From: Baffinella frigidus
Lineage: Eukaryota; Cryptophyceae; Cryptomonadales; Baffinellaceae
DNA: 13,589 nucleotides
Direction: 5' to 3'
Assembly (NCBI GenBank): GCA_026770585.1
Contig: MU646741.1
Coordinates: 279,341 to 292,929 of the forward strand
The translations under genes and the position numbers were made by a program. Position 1 is the stretch's first letter, and every line of letters begins with the position of its first letter. Below, one piece after another: positions 1 through 6,667 of the stretch. Under the pieces are notes generated by a model. It searched no databases. It had not been told where the DNA came from and saw nothing but the letters and a program-made list of their open reading frames with translations.

Positions 1-21
1 CCCCCCCCCCCCCCCCCCCCC
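1..21. repeat. C homopolymer at the window edge
   Basis: Twenty-one consecutive C residues open the window. It may be real low-complexity DNA or an assembly edge artefact. C/G runs of 8-12 recur inside the window (for example 3724-3734 and 10148-10159), so a genuine homopolymer-prone genome is plausible. Confidence 0.8.
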
Positions 22-106
22 GCTACATCCATCTGCCCGCCTCCACCCCGCCTCCCTGGTTTCGTCCTTCCCCAGATCCCTTTCCCCAGTGGTTCTTCTG
101 CCGAAA

Positions 107-436
107 ATGAGCCGAGCGTCTGGCGTCAAGGCAGCGATCCACGCGTCCGCGGACGTGCGAGCGATCAAGCCTTCTGGGGACTGCCTCTTCGACTGCTTTG
201 CGGAGGCCTTCTCGATCCACAAGATCGAACTGCTGAAAGAGGAGGGCGTGGTCGCGGAGGCGGGCGACGATGCGAGCACCGCGCTCCGCCGCACGGCCGC
301 AGCTGCCCTCGACGCTGGAGCGATGGAGCAGTTCCAGATGTGCCACGCCGCCGGTCTCTCAGACTTCAACTTCATGCGCAAGTGCCACACGCTTGACGAC
401 CTGCGTGCGGCGATGCTTGTCTCGGGACGCGAGAAG
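107..436 (+). CDS. OTU-family cysteine protease, exon 1
   Basis: This encodes the N-terminal half of an OTU-like cysteine protease, a family that removes ubiquitin or similar modifiers from proteins. The ATG at 107 (context GAAAATGA) is preferred; the frame opens earlier only through a GTG at 89. Residues 22-31 read PSGDCLFDCF, the classical OTU Cys box, with Asp25 and the predicted nucleophile Cys26. A helical region follows, ending DDLRAAMLVSGREK, where OTU proteins normally continue into a WGGE-type strand. That continuation is not contiguous here but appears in exon 2, starting at 1427. The exon ends at AAG|GTGGGG, in phase 0. Reading on without splicing hits a stop at 464-466. Third positions are strongly GC-rich, unlike the repeat DNA to the right. 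The upstream leader (22-106) is pyrimidine-rich and contains two CCCCAG sites, so a 5' intron or untranslated exon is possible. The Cys box is seen; the family is established knowledge; activity is inferred. Confidence 0.75.
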
Positions 437-787
437 GTGGGGGGCCCAATGTCCATAGGAAACTGAATTTAAATCCCTGAGGCACACCCGGGACATCGGA
501 GCGGATCCGGTCAAGTTACTGTTTTGGAGGGGATTCTGGTACTAAGCGTCCCCGGTTTAGTCATTCACCCTCGTGCAAACTCTTTCTAGCTCAGTCAACA
601 GCCATATAGGATTGTCTCGGTCGGGTTGACTGATGGTTTTCACACCCAGCGTTGACGGATCTGTACCGCACCATACATAGGGCAACCAACTTCCGGTCTC
701 CTCCTTTTGAGGGTGCCAGATTAACTCAGGCAGAGCTAAATTTAGGTGTCTTCCCCACGCACGTGGTGGAAATGCCGGTTAATTACC

Positions 788-865
788 TGTCTTTGCACTG
801 AGCAATTGTTAATTACTACCACGAGAATACACGGACCGGTCTGTGAAGCCCACCGTGTGGCCGGC
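788..865 (+). repeat. 78-bp direct repeat, copy 1
   Basis: Starts TGTCTTTGCACTGAGCAATT and matches 1305-1382 at roughly 90% by eye, with no gap. The two copies flank the hairpin element at 1009-1177 and lie wholly within the predicted intron. Confidence 0.85.
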
Positions 866-1008
866 AACCACCAGCCACCCGAAGTGAACCAGATCTGGTT
901 AGAGTTGAAACATCTGTTTTACCACTGATAAATTCTCAGGGTTTATCCCTGGTGAAATTTACTACAAGTGGCATTTCCCGATCTGGTGAACTTCGAGTGG
1001 CTGGTGGA

Positions 1009-1177
1009 GATCTCATCCGGTCAGGTATTTAATTTAAATGCCCGGCGGAGTTCCCCATACAACGAAAATTACTACACAAGCGATGAAAGACTCGTGTCCG
1101 AAAGATCATGTGTAGTAATTTTCGTACATTTGGGGAACTCCCGAGCATTTGATTTAAATTCCTGACCGGATGAGATC
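1009..1177. mobile_element. Family I palindromic (MITE-like) element, copy 1
   Basis: A long imperfect hairpin. The left arm begins GATCTCATCCGGTCAGG and the right arm is its complement, ending CCTGACCGGATGAGATC. Arms of about 70 bp carry GTATTTAATTTAAATGC, GGAGTTCCCC and CGAAAATTACTACACA in mirrored order around a loop of about 25 nt. The same outer motif (GATCTCATCCGG) and inner module (CGAAA-TTACTRCACAA) recur in the element at 5619-5853. No ORF and no clear target-site duplication. The fold-back shape and a second diverged copy suggest a non-autonomous DNA element; that is inference. Confidence 0.6.
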
Positions 1178-1196
1178 ATGGACCTCTCCCTCTGTC

Positions 1197-1266
1197 AAGG
1201 TTCGGGTTTCGGGTTTAGGTTTGGTGGTTTGGGTTGGGGGGTTGAGGGTTGGGGGTTGGGGGTTGA
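1197..1266 (+). repeat. Degenerate telomere-like, G-rich tract
   Basis: Short units of the GGGTTTAGG / GGGTTGGGG kind run through this tract. It has at least four runs of three or more G's, so it could form a G-quadruplex on the plus strand. It sits in the predicted OTU intron. Confidence 0.6.
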
Positions 1267-1304
1267 AGAGAGCACAGCCCCCCTCAGATGCCACTTCAAT
1301 ACAG

Positions 1305-1382
1305 TGTCTTTGCACTGAGCAATTGTTGATGACTACCACGAGAATACATGGACCGATCTGCGGAGCCCACCGTGTGGCCAGC
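1305..1382 (+). repeat. 78-bp direct repeat, copy 2
   Basis: Second copy of 788-865, with about eight substitutions (for example TTAATTACTA versus TTGATGACTA). It ends about 20 nt before the predicted branch point of the intron. Confidence 0.85.
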
Positions 1383-1426
1383 TATGTTCATAGGGTACAA
1401 CTAACTGTACAACTCTATAATGGCAG

Positions 1427-1708
1427 GGTGCCGGGAAATGCATCTGGGCGGGGGAGTTCGAAATCGCCTCGATCTGCACGGCCCTCGGAGCCTCGTGCCT
1501 GATCCTCGACCTCGAGGCCCGCAACCTGTCGTCGCGCCACGTGGCCATCCACCCCAAGGTCCAACGAGACGCCAATCCTAGTGCGCCTCAGCTTTCCGCC
1601 GGAGTGCTCAGTCTAGCGCTGCCTCACACGATTTGGTCTCGTCAATGTGACCAGACCGGAAGTCAATTTCCCGGGGGGTTGGTGCCAATCTGTCAACTTT
1701 TGGAGTAA
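1427..1708 (+). CDS. OTU-family cysteine protease, exon 2 (3' end uncertain)
   Basis: In phase with exon 1, this reads GAGKCIWAGEFEIASICTAL followed by GASCLILDLEARNLSSRHVAIHPKV. WAGEFEIA fits the conserved (W)GGE-E segment of OTU domains, which lies between the Cys box and the catalytic His strand. The first 45 codons are GC3-rich like exon 1. From about 1562 the composition changes. The frame runs on without OTU-like character to a TAA at 1706-1708, giving a 203-aa spliced product. No recognisable His-aromatic OTU box is seen, so either the 3' end is broken or a further exon is missing. A GT at 1560 (CCCAAG|GTCC) could be another donor. A near-copy of the last 65 bp recurs at 1723-1787. Confidence 0.55.
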   Translation, partial: GAGKCIWAGEFEIASICTALGASCLILDLEARNLSSRHVAIHPKVQRDANPSAPQLSAGVLSLALPHTIWSRQCDQTGSQFPGGLVPICQLLE

Positions 1709-1722
1709 AAACGATCTGTCAA

Positions 1723-1859
1723 CCCTGATCCTCGACCTCGAGGCTCGCAACCTGTCTTCGCGCCACGTGGCCATCCACCCCAAGGTCAACTGGGCCACGG
1801 CCTCAATTCAGGGTGGATCAGCCTACGGTATTTACTACGGTAGGCCGCAGGGCCCCTAG
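1723..1859 (+). pseudogene. Duplicated fragment of OTU exon 2
   Basis: Positions 1723-1787 repeat 1497-1561 with two substitutions and then a one-base offset at the right edge. Both encode LILDLEARNLSSRHVAIHPK. After the duplicated unit this copy reads VNWATASIQGGSAYGIYY and stops at 1857-1859. It has no start, acceptor or Cys box of its own immediately upstream. The copy at 1427-1561 is contiguous with the rest of the OTU core, so this one is probably a partial duplicate, although either tail could be ancestral. The 161 bp between the copies contain two ATCTGTCAAC motifs. Confidence 0.55.
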
Positions 1860-1872
1860 GCCCGGGTTTCTC
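1821..1872 (+). repeat. TACGGTAG module, arm of an inverted repeat with 2715-2775
   Basis: The plus strand here reads CCTACGGT...CTACGGTAGG, then CGCAGGGCCCCTA. The reverse complement of 2737-2775 reads almost the same. The adjoining GGCCCCTAGGCCCGGGTTTC is also present directly at 1851 and 2715. A shorter relative lies at 2263-2296. Confidence 0.7.
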
Positions 1873-1888
1873 ACGAGACGCCCAGCCC

Positions 1889-2086
1889 ACTCGAGGCCAG
1901 AAATGTGACTATTTTATAACCGGGAGTCCTTTACAACTGAGGTGGGGTGTAGTAATTTTCACACAAAAAGTCGCGTTTGGTCACGTATCTCCCGTGTGTA
2001 CGGGAGATACGTGACCAAACCCGCCCGAGACTGGTACAAATTTCAACAACCCCACTTTTAAAATACTCCCTCTTCCAGCCTCGAGT
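1889..2086 (+). mobile_element. Family II palindromic (MITE-like) element, copy 1
   Basis: A 198-bp element bounded by ACTCGAGGC and its complement GCCTCGAGT. In the centre are perfect 21-bp arms (1975-1995 and 2000-2020, GTTTGGTCACGTATCTCCCG...) around a 4-nt loop. The outer parts pair imperfectly and carry GTAGTAATTTTCACAC on the left and TGGTACAAATTTCAACAACC on the right. A second copy of the same 198-bp length lies in the opposite orientation at 7147-7344. No coding capacity. A mobile origin is inferred from the two copies with matching ends. Confidence 0.62.
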
Positions 2087-2514
2087 AACCCGTTAGGTGC
2101 TTCAGGCTTTTCCAGCTCCCACCATCTAGCTCTGCCTCAGTTAATCTGGGCTCCTAATTAAATACATTTAGATGCTCTGTCTACTGGAGCGATTGTACGG
2201 AGTCCTGCTCTAAATGTATTTATTGATGAGCCCAACGTATCTGTTATATATAGGTTTCCCCGGATAATACCGTAGTCAATACCGTAGGCTCAACTACCCC
2301 GATTTCAGCTCGTAACCTTATGAAATCTCCACCTGGTGCCCGACTGCAGGGCAGGGGAGCCTCAACCTCTCATTCTGATGAGTCATCATTAAGGAGCCCA
2401 ACGTATCCGACCACCTTAATAGGGCAATGGACTAAAAAGGGGGTAGTTAGGCCTACGGCATTGCCTAGGACCTCCTACTGTAGGCCAAAATTCTAGGAAC
2501 CACCTAGCAAACCG
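2087..2514. other. Non-coding repeat-rich stretch
   Basis: No gene seen. Contents: AGCTCTGCCTCAGTTAATCTGG at 2129-2150, inverted relative to 711-741; a hairpin at 2148-2232 with perfect 14-bp arms; the motif GAGCCCAACGTATC twice (2228-2241 and 2394-2407); TACCGTAG modules near 2263 and 2281; and one 29-bp unit (2289-2317) of the tandem repeat found at 2774-2860. Confidence 0.6.
2148..2232. repeat. Hairpin with 14-bp perfect arms
   Basis: TAAATACATTTAGA at 2159-2172 pairs with TCTAAATGTATTTA at 2209-2222. Imperfect pairing extends outward into GGGCTC...GAGCCC. Confidence 0.75.
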
Positions 2515-2630
2515 AATCGCCCGACTGCAGGGCGGGGCGGCCTTGAAAGAAAAGAGCCTCAACCTTAAATTCTGATTTGCGACCTGGCGGGGCAGGGCGG
2601 GGCGGGGCCCTCCGACCCACGTGTCCCTCA

Positions 2631-2696
2631 CTCGCCCCCCACCCCCCCCCACCCCTCTGCATCTCTCTATCTCTCTCTATCTCTCTTGCTCTCTCA
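2631..2696 (+). repeat. Pyrimidine tract and CTCTAT microsatellite
   Basis: C-runs interrupted by A are followed by repeats of TCTCTAT/CTCTCT up to about 2695. It is simple sequence embedded in the GC-box cluster. Confidence 0.85.
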
Positions 2697-2773
2697 CGGG
2701 GGCGGGGCTGGAGGGCCCCTAGGCCCGGGTTTCTCGTAGGGGCCCTGCGACCTACCGTAGTCAACACTGTAGG

Positions 2774-2860
2774 CTTAACTACCCAGATTTCAGCTCGTTA
2801 CCCTCAACTACCCCGATTTCAGCTCGTTACCCTCAACTACCCCGATTTCAGCTCGAAACC
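2774..2860 (+). repeat. Three-unit tandem repeat, 29-bp period
   Basis: Units start at 2774, 2803 and 2832, with core ACTACCCCGATTTCAGCTCG. A single extra unit lies at 2289-2317, preceded in both places by a TACCGTAG...GTAGGC module, so a larger block was duplicated before the tandem expansion. Confidence 0.88.
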
Positions 2861-3147
2861 TCCACACCGTGCCCGACTGCAAGGCAGGGCGGGGCGGGGC
2901 GGTCGGAATTTGAGGTTGAGGCTCGTGACCTGGCGTGGCAGGGTGGGGCCGAATGATGTTTCATTTGTACCAGGGAAGCCTTTTAAAAGAAGGGAGCTTC
3001 AACCTCAAATTCTGGTTTGAGGCCTGGCGTGGCAGGGCGGGGCGGGGCGGCGGTCAACCCGACTGAGGCAGATCTGTATGACGGTTGACTGCGCTAGCAA
3101 GAGTTTGCACGGGGGTGGATGACTAACCGTGGAATCGCTCGGCTGCT

Positions 3148-3212
3148 GGGCGGGGCGGGGCGGCGGTGCGTCGTGCTGCAGCGCACCCGCCGGCAGCACT
3201 ACAACCTCATCC
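3148..3212 (+). repeat. 65-bp exact direct repeat, copy 1
   Basis: Begins GGGCGGGGCGGGGCGGCGGT and ends ACTACAACCTCATCC. Identical base for base to 3354-3418 by eye. Confidence 0.92.
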
Positions 3213-3353
3213 TTGCCTTCGCGGGGGGGGGTTGGGGAAATGCAACGGTTCGCGGACGTGCTTGGTACAAACTTTTGTACGGCCGGTAGTATTCTTTACT
3301 CAACCCAGTCAAGTTTTTTTTTTCACTCACTCTTGGAGCCATTTACGCCTGCA

Positions 3354-3418
3354 GGGCGGGGCGGGGCGGCGGTGCGTCGTGCTGCAGCGCACCCGCCGGC
3401 AGCACTACAACCTCATCC
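3354..3418 (+). repeat. 65-bp exact direct repeat, copy 2
   Basis: Identical to 3148-3212. Its right part continues into CAGCACTACAACCTCATCCT at 3400-3440, which recurs with about four changes at 3565-3605, on the far side of the GGGTTCA array. Confidence 0.92.
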
Positions 3419-3510
3419 TCCTGAACGTGAGGCGCCCCCCACCCATCACTGTCATTCCCTTTACTTTCACACATGTATTCACCCTTTACTTTCATTTACT
3501 TCCATCCTTC

Positions 3511-3567
3511 GGGTGTAGGGTTCAGGGTTCAGGGTGTAGGGTTCAGGGTTCAGGGTTCAGGGTTCAG
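3511..3567 (+). repeat. GGGTTCA / GGGTGTA heptamer array
   Basis: About eight 7-bp units, mostly AGGGTTC with two AGGGTGT variants. It has the same period as the TTTAGGG arrays elsewhere, so it may be a diverged telomere-type array. Confidence 0.8.
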
Positions 3568-3681
3568 CACTACAACCTTATCCTCCTGGATGTGAGGCGC
3601 CCCCTACCCTCCCTGAAGTGGGCCTATCCTTCTTGCGGCGGGCCTATCCCACCCGCCTTCCCCAGTCATGAATTGACCCTT

Positions 3682-3836
3682 TCTAGCTCTGTTCCACTTC
3701 GATTTCGTCTCCTCATCAATTCGCCCCCCCCCCCAATTTATCAGGTGATTTTTGACCCCCCCATGAAATTTACCTGGGAAATTTCGGGGGGGGGCGAATT
3801 GATGAGGAGACGAAATCGAAGTGGGACAGAGCTAGA
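3682..3836. mobile_element. Long hairpin element with roughly 50-bp arms
   Basis: The left arm (3682-3735) starts TCTAGCTCTGTTCCACTTCG. The right arm (3785-3836) is its complement with one difference in the first 40 bp, ending GACAGAGCTAGA. The arms include a C/G run of 8-11. The loop has a weaker inverted pair (CAGGTGATTT / AAATTTACCTG). Recent origin is suggested by the near-perfect arms. No second copy in the window and no ORF. Confidence 0.6.
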
Positions 3837-4365
3837 CCCCACAGAGCGGGCTACGAAGGGATTTCGTGAGTTACCTTCAAGTGAATGATCTATAGGACCC
3901 TACGGTAGGCCATCCGTAGGGACATCGGGTTGTCTCCCGAAAGCTATTAGCCTTTGGGTCTCGCGGATCTCCACTCGAGGTGACCGTGGCCTTTGTGAGG
4001 CGCCCCCAACCCAGTACGCGCTGACACGGTATTGATTCTCTGGTCACCGCTCGTATGCTCTGCTCTGGGTTTTCCTCTAGGGACGCGGGCTCTTCTCCTT
4101 GGGGAGCCACCGCTTCAAGGGCGCTGACACGGTATTGACGTACTGGGTTGGCGCCCCCAACCCAGCACGTGCATACCCTTTGCTTTCGCACATGTGTCCA
4201 CCCGTTACTTTTGTTGACTTCCATCCTTCGGGTCTCGCGGATCTGTACCACGGGTCGCTGATTTCCGGTTCCGGATATTTGTTTTTTTATTATAAAAAGG
4301 CCGCGGTTCGCCTCGAGTGGGTAGGACCAACATTCGAAATTCCTCACGTGAGAGGGCGGGTCCAC
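3837..4365. other. Dispersed-repeat block, no gene
   Basis: Contains a TACGGTAG module (3896-3920). It also has two copies of GCGCTGACACGGTATTGA (about 4017 and 4120) and a block CTAGGGACGCGGGCTCTTCT that recurs at about 4595, 5095 and 5335. A perfect-arm palindrome CTGGGTTGG...CCAACCCAG lies at 4143-4165. A roughly 65-bp repeat (4168-4232, CCTTTGCTTTCGCACATGTG) is shared with 3460-3524. The long minus-strand frame across this block is made of these repeats and is not annotated. Confidence 0.6.
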
Positions 4366-4568
4366 ACGAGAACGCTAGAGGGGCCTATTTGTATGGGGAA
4401 AAAAGTTGTAAATATTTGTACCAGGATAAGGTAAAGTAACCTCGTGCCTGGCAAAACTTATACCCGGCACGAGGTTACTTTTATCATATCCTGGTACAAA
4501 TTTGAGCATTTGGGAAGTAAAGACTTTATATGTTCGGTTTTAAATAGGCCCCTCTAGCATTTTCGAGT
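4366..4568. mobile_element. Family III palindromic (MITE-like) element
   Basis: The ends are ACACGAGAACGCTAGAGGGG on the left and the complement of ACTCGAAAATGCTAGAGGGG on the right. Both continue into CCTATTT. The core pairs TTTGTACCAGGATAAGG-TAA and AGTAACCTCGTGCC with CGGCACGAGGTTACT and ATATCCTGGTACAAA around a 16-nt loop. A right-end fragment lies at 5945-5980. The TTTGTACCAG module also occurs in family II, hinting at shared ancestry or a shared binding site. Confidence 0.62.
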
Positions 4569-4670
4569 GGGTGGGCGAATGCAGAGGGCGTCCAGGGACG
4601 CGGGATTCTCTCCTTGGGAAGCGATTTGTACCTCCGGTGCAGATCGGGGGAAGGCTACACAGATCGGGTG

Positions 4671-4790
4671 TACAGGGGTACCTCGCTCATAAGAAAGCGC
4701 CCCCCCCTAGGACCATCATAGGACCCTAGGCATGGTCCTACTGTAGGGTCCTAGGGGGAGGCTGTTTCTTACGAGCGAGGTTCCCCTGTA
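4671..4790. mobile_element. Family IV palindromic element, copy 1
   Basis: The 120-bp element has ends TACAGGGGTACCTCGCTCAT and complement. The arms continue through AAGAAA, a C-rich tract and CCTAGGACC, with a core GGTCCTACTGTAGGGTCC. It is flanked by CTC(C/T)GGTGCAGATCGGGGG on both sides (about 4632 and 4793), in direct orientation. Copies occur at 6857, 7824 and 8118. Confidence 0.68.
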
Positions 4791-4819
4791 GACCTCTGGT
4801 GCAGATCGGGGGTTGGCCC

Positions 4820-4875
4820 ACCATTCAGAGTACCTCGCATGGGAGGGACCATTCAGAGTACCTCGCATGGGAGGG
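4820..4875 (+). repeat. 28-bp perfect tandem duplication
   Basis: Two identical units start at 4820 and 4848 with ACCATTCAGAGTACCTCGCA. The inner GTACCTCGC is reminiscent of the family IV end. Confidence 0.92.
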
Positions 4876-4967
4876 CCTAGCTTTGCCGCACTTGGGTTGG
4901 CTTTTCTTAGGTTGACATGCAGGGCGTACAATTAAAAAAAACTCATGTGTGGAGCGGAAAAGAGCCG

Positions 4968-4990
4968 GGTCTCACCAAATTGGTGAGACC
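4968..4990. repeat. Perfect 23-bp palindrome
   Basis: GGTCTCACCAA, one A, then TTGGTGAGACC. It lies 8 nt after GGAGCGGAAAAGA, a motif also at 5245-5257. Confidence 0.85.
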
Positions 4991-5037
4991 AAATAGACTG
5001 AGACTGAGCTAAGGTCGGGTGGGCTAATCACTCAACC

Positions 5038-5075
5038 CTAGACCCCGATCACTGAACCCTAAACCCTAAACCCTG
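5038..5075 (-). repeat. Short interstitial telomere-type array
   Basis: A few CCCTAAA and variant units (ACCCTAGACC, CTGAACCCTAAACCCTAAAC). The TTTAGGG strand is the minus strand. Confidence 0.8.
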
Positions 5076-5078
5076 AAA

Positions 5079-5397
5079 TGCTCTGGGCGTGCATCCAGGG
5101 ACGTGGGCTCTTTTCCTGTTTCCTGTTTCCGGCGGCGACCCCGCACGACCCCTAATGCCGGAACAGGTCCAATTGCAGAGAAGATGGCCGCCGACATAAT
5201 TAAAAAACGGTGAAAGGTAACATTTTGTTTAACCCCTCATTTTTGGAGCGGAAAAGCACCGTCAACTTTCACCGTTTTCGATTATTTATGTGGCAAGATT
5301 CTCTGTTCACCGCTCTAATACTCTGGGCTTGCATCCAGGGACGCGGGCTCTTTTACTTGGGAAGTGACCGCTACAAGGGCGCTGACACGGTATTGAG
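5079..5397. other. Dispersed-repeat block next to the telomere array
   Basis: GCATCCAGGGACG(C/T)GGGCTCTTTT occurs at about 5092 and 5331, with CTCTGGGC before each. GGGCGCTGACACGGTATTGA occurs at 5377-5396. AACGGTGAAAG (5207-5217) pairs with CTTTCACCGTT (5267-5277) within a weaker hairpin. No gene seen; the open frame across 5210-5410 is short and repeat-derived. Confidence 0.55.
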
Positions 5398-5501
5398 CCC
5401 TAAACCCTAACCCCTAAACCCTGAACCCTAAACCCTAAACCCTAAACCCTAAACCCTAAACCCTAAACCCTAAACCCTAAACCCTAAACCCTAAGCCCTA
5501 A
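5398..5501 (-). repeat. Interstitial TTTAGGG telomere array
   Basis: About 15 heptamers of CCCTAAA on the plus strand. They are perfect from roughly 5426 to 5492 and degenerate at both ends (CCCTGAA, CCCTAAG). The type is that of plants, green algae, several other algae and oomycetes. Its position inside the window marks an interstitial array rather than a visible chromosome end. Confidence 0.92.
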
Positions 5502-5618
5502 ACTTTAAACCCCACACCCTCTATTATTAGAGGTCTTTCTCTAGTGAGCTTTTGGGTCTAAAACTGTTTTATGGGTGCCAACCGATCCGGTTTTGGCTTC
5601 CAAACGTGGACGATCTCA

Positions 5619-5853
5619 TCCGGACGAGTATTTATGATAAATACGCGCCGGCAACGAAATTTACTGCACAAATTCATTTATGATTACTAGTATGATTCAT
5701 GTGTGTAGTAAATTTCGTTGGCGGTGCAGCGCCAACGAAATTTACGCACCGCCACGAACTTTACTACACAAATGAATCACACTAGTAATCATAAAAGAAT
5801 ATGTGCAGTAAATTTCGTTGCCGGTGCGTATTTATCATAAATACTCGTCTGGA
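5619..5853. mobile_element. Family I palindromic element, copy 2 (long arms)
   Basis: A 235-bp element with arms of about 110 bp. Ends are TCCGGACGAG and CTCGTCTGGA, preceded on the left by GATCTCA as in copy 1. Each arm holds the 17-bp perfect palindrome GTATTTAT(G/C)ATAAATAC (5628-5644 and 5828-5844), then GCAACGAAATTTACTGCACA, GATTACTAGT and CGTTGGCGGTGC. The centre repeats CAACGAAATTTACGCACCGC, so the tip is itself duplicated. No ORF. Confidence 0.66.
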
Positions 5854-5880
5854 TAAACATGTTTATCTCGAGTACTCGCC

Positions 5881-5944
5881 GCGATTAGATCACGCCTCAG
5901 GCTGATCTAACGCCTCAGGCTGATCGCGATTAGATCACGCCTCA
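5881..5944 (+). repeat. Nested direct and inverted repeat block
   Basis: GCGATTAGATCACGCCTCA occurs exactly at 5881-5899 and 5926-5944. Between them ACGCCTCAGGCTGATC occurs twice. TTAGATCA and TGATCTAA also form an inverted pair around CGCCTCAGGC. It abuts the family III fragment at 5945. Confidence 0.85.
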
Positions 5945-5980
5945 CGGTTTTCAATAGGCCCCTCTAGCATTCTCGTGTGG
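5945..5980. mobile_element. Family III right-end fragment
   Basis: CGGTTTTCAATAGGCCCCTC and the following TAGCATTCTCGTGTGG match the right terminus of the element ending at 4568 with a few changes. No left part is seen adjacent; the fragment is joined to the nested repeat block instead. Confidence 0.75.
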
Positions 5981-6321
5981 TTAGGCTGTTGGGCAGCGAC
6001 GCTATGCGCAACCTGCCGCATATTTAGGGTTTGGGGTTCAGGGTAGGAGGTGGAGCTAGAAACCATCCGGAAAATGCTCATATGTGCGGCCGCTCAAACG
6101 TTTAGGGCCATTGCATTTACAGAATTCAAAGAAGATCCCCCCAACTGCACTCCGAGCCACAAGATTTCAGCTAAGTCAACCAGCTCACCTAAGTCAACTC
6201 TCCCCTGTTTTCGTTTAGATGGACCTGGCCACCATGGACGGCATTTGACTTAAGGCGCTGGCTTTCAGGGGGAGTTGACTTAGGCGAAATGTTCTGACTC
6301 CGAGTGAACTGGGATGTGCTC
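5981..6321. other. No gene seen; short telomere-like tract and inverted motif
   Basis: A TTTAGGGTTTGGGGTTCAGG tract lies near 6023. CCTAAGTCAACTCTCCCCTG (about 6189) is inverted at about 6265 (CAGGGGGAGTTGACTTAGGC), with a second AAGTCAA pair inside. The TAAGTCAACT motif recurs at 7664, 8752 and 10471. The open frame at 6050-6253 is short and lacks family features. Confidence 0.5.
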
Positions 6322-6545
6322 GGAGGTAGTCTACGCTAGAGCCAATGTAGTAGGACTTGGCCAAATCGAACTTCGAAGTTGCAAGATGCTAACTTCTAGA
6401 TGGACCGTAATTATTAGTAAACAACATTATTTGTACTGCAAAAATTGAATTTAAAACACGTCCAAAAGAGTCCATTTAGGAGTTCCCATCTTGCAACTTC
6501 GAAGTTCGATTTGGCCAAGTCCTACCACATTGGCGCTACCTCGCC
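6322..6545. mobile_element. Inverted-repeat element with 48-bp arms
   Basis: Arms at 6341-6388 and 6487-6534 (GCCAATGTAGTAGGACTTGG..., with one mismatch) surround about 100 bp of AT-rich sequence. GAGGTAG lies outside both arms, and weaker pairing extends inward to TCTAGATGGAC / TCCATTTAGGA. No ORF. Classed as a possible non-autonomous element by structure only. Confidence 0.58.
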
Positions 6546-6667
6546 TATGGCACTGAGGTCTGTCCCACCACCAACAAGCGGCCGACACGGGGTACAGTAG
6601 TGGCACAATGCGTAGCATGTGCGGCGCTGACGCTGACTGTTTGGCAGTAAATTATCGATCTCTCTTT

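Larger units (their letters stand above)
437..1426 (+). other. Predicted spliceosomal intron of the OTU gene, filled with repeats
   Basis: The donor is AAG|GTGGGG at 436/437 and the acceptor is ATGGCAG|GGT at 1426/1427. A CTAAC branch-point match lies at 1401-1405, about 22 nt before the acceptor. Removing these 990 bp joins two OTU-like halves in frame (phase 0), which is the main support. Inside are a 78-bp direct repeat (788-865, 1305-1382), a 169-bp hairpin element (1009-1177) and a telomere-like G-rich tract (1197-1266). A shorter inverted pair (TCAGTCAAC near 591, its complement near 624) is also present. No coding sequence is convincing within it. Confidence 0.62.
2515..3060 (+). repeat. 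GC-box-like repeat cluster
   Basis: Three diverged copies of a module: ACTGCA-GGCGGGGCGG, or AAGCCTTTTAAAAGAAGGG, near CCTCAA(A/C)-TTAAATTCTG, followed by GACCTGGCGKGGCAGGGYGGGG. They start near 2523, 2874 (with an inverted inner part) and 2976. The GGGGCGGGG cores resemble Sp1-type GC boxes, but the setting looks like dispersed repeats rather than a promoter, since no gene starts nearby. Short open frames through here have repeat-driven composition and are not credible genes. Confidence 0.6.

Noticed and set aside
464-466. Reading the OTU gene as a 120-aa protein ending at this stop
   Set aside because: The frame leaves OTU-like sequence at 436 exactly at AAG|GT, and the missing part resumes in frame after a branch site and acceptor at 1427.
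3166-3888. 240-codon open frame on the plus strand
   Set aside because: It crosses the GC-box repeat, the GGGTTCA array and a hairpin arm; its sequence is a translation of repeats, with no domain.
3877-4365. 162-codon open frame on the minus strand
   Set aside because: Built from dispersed repeats that also occur at 4595, 5095 and 5335 in other frames; no family features.
6227-6245. Ideal Kozak context GCCACCATGG
   Set aside because: The frame stops after three codons; it is chance sequence in a repeat region.
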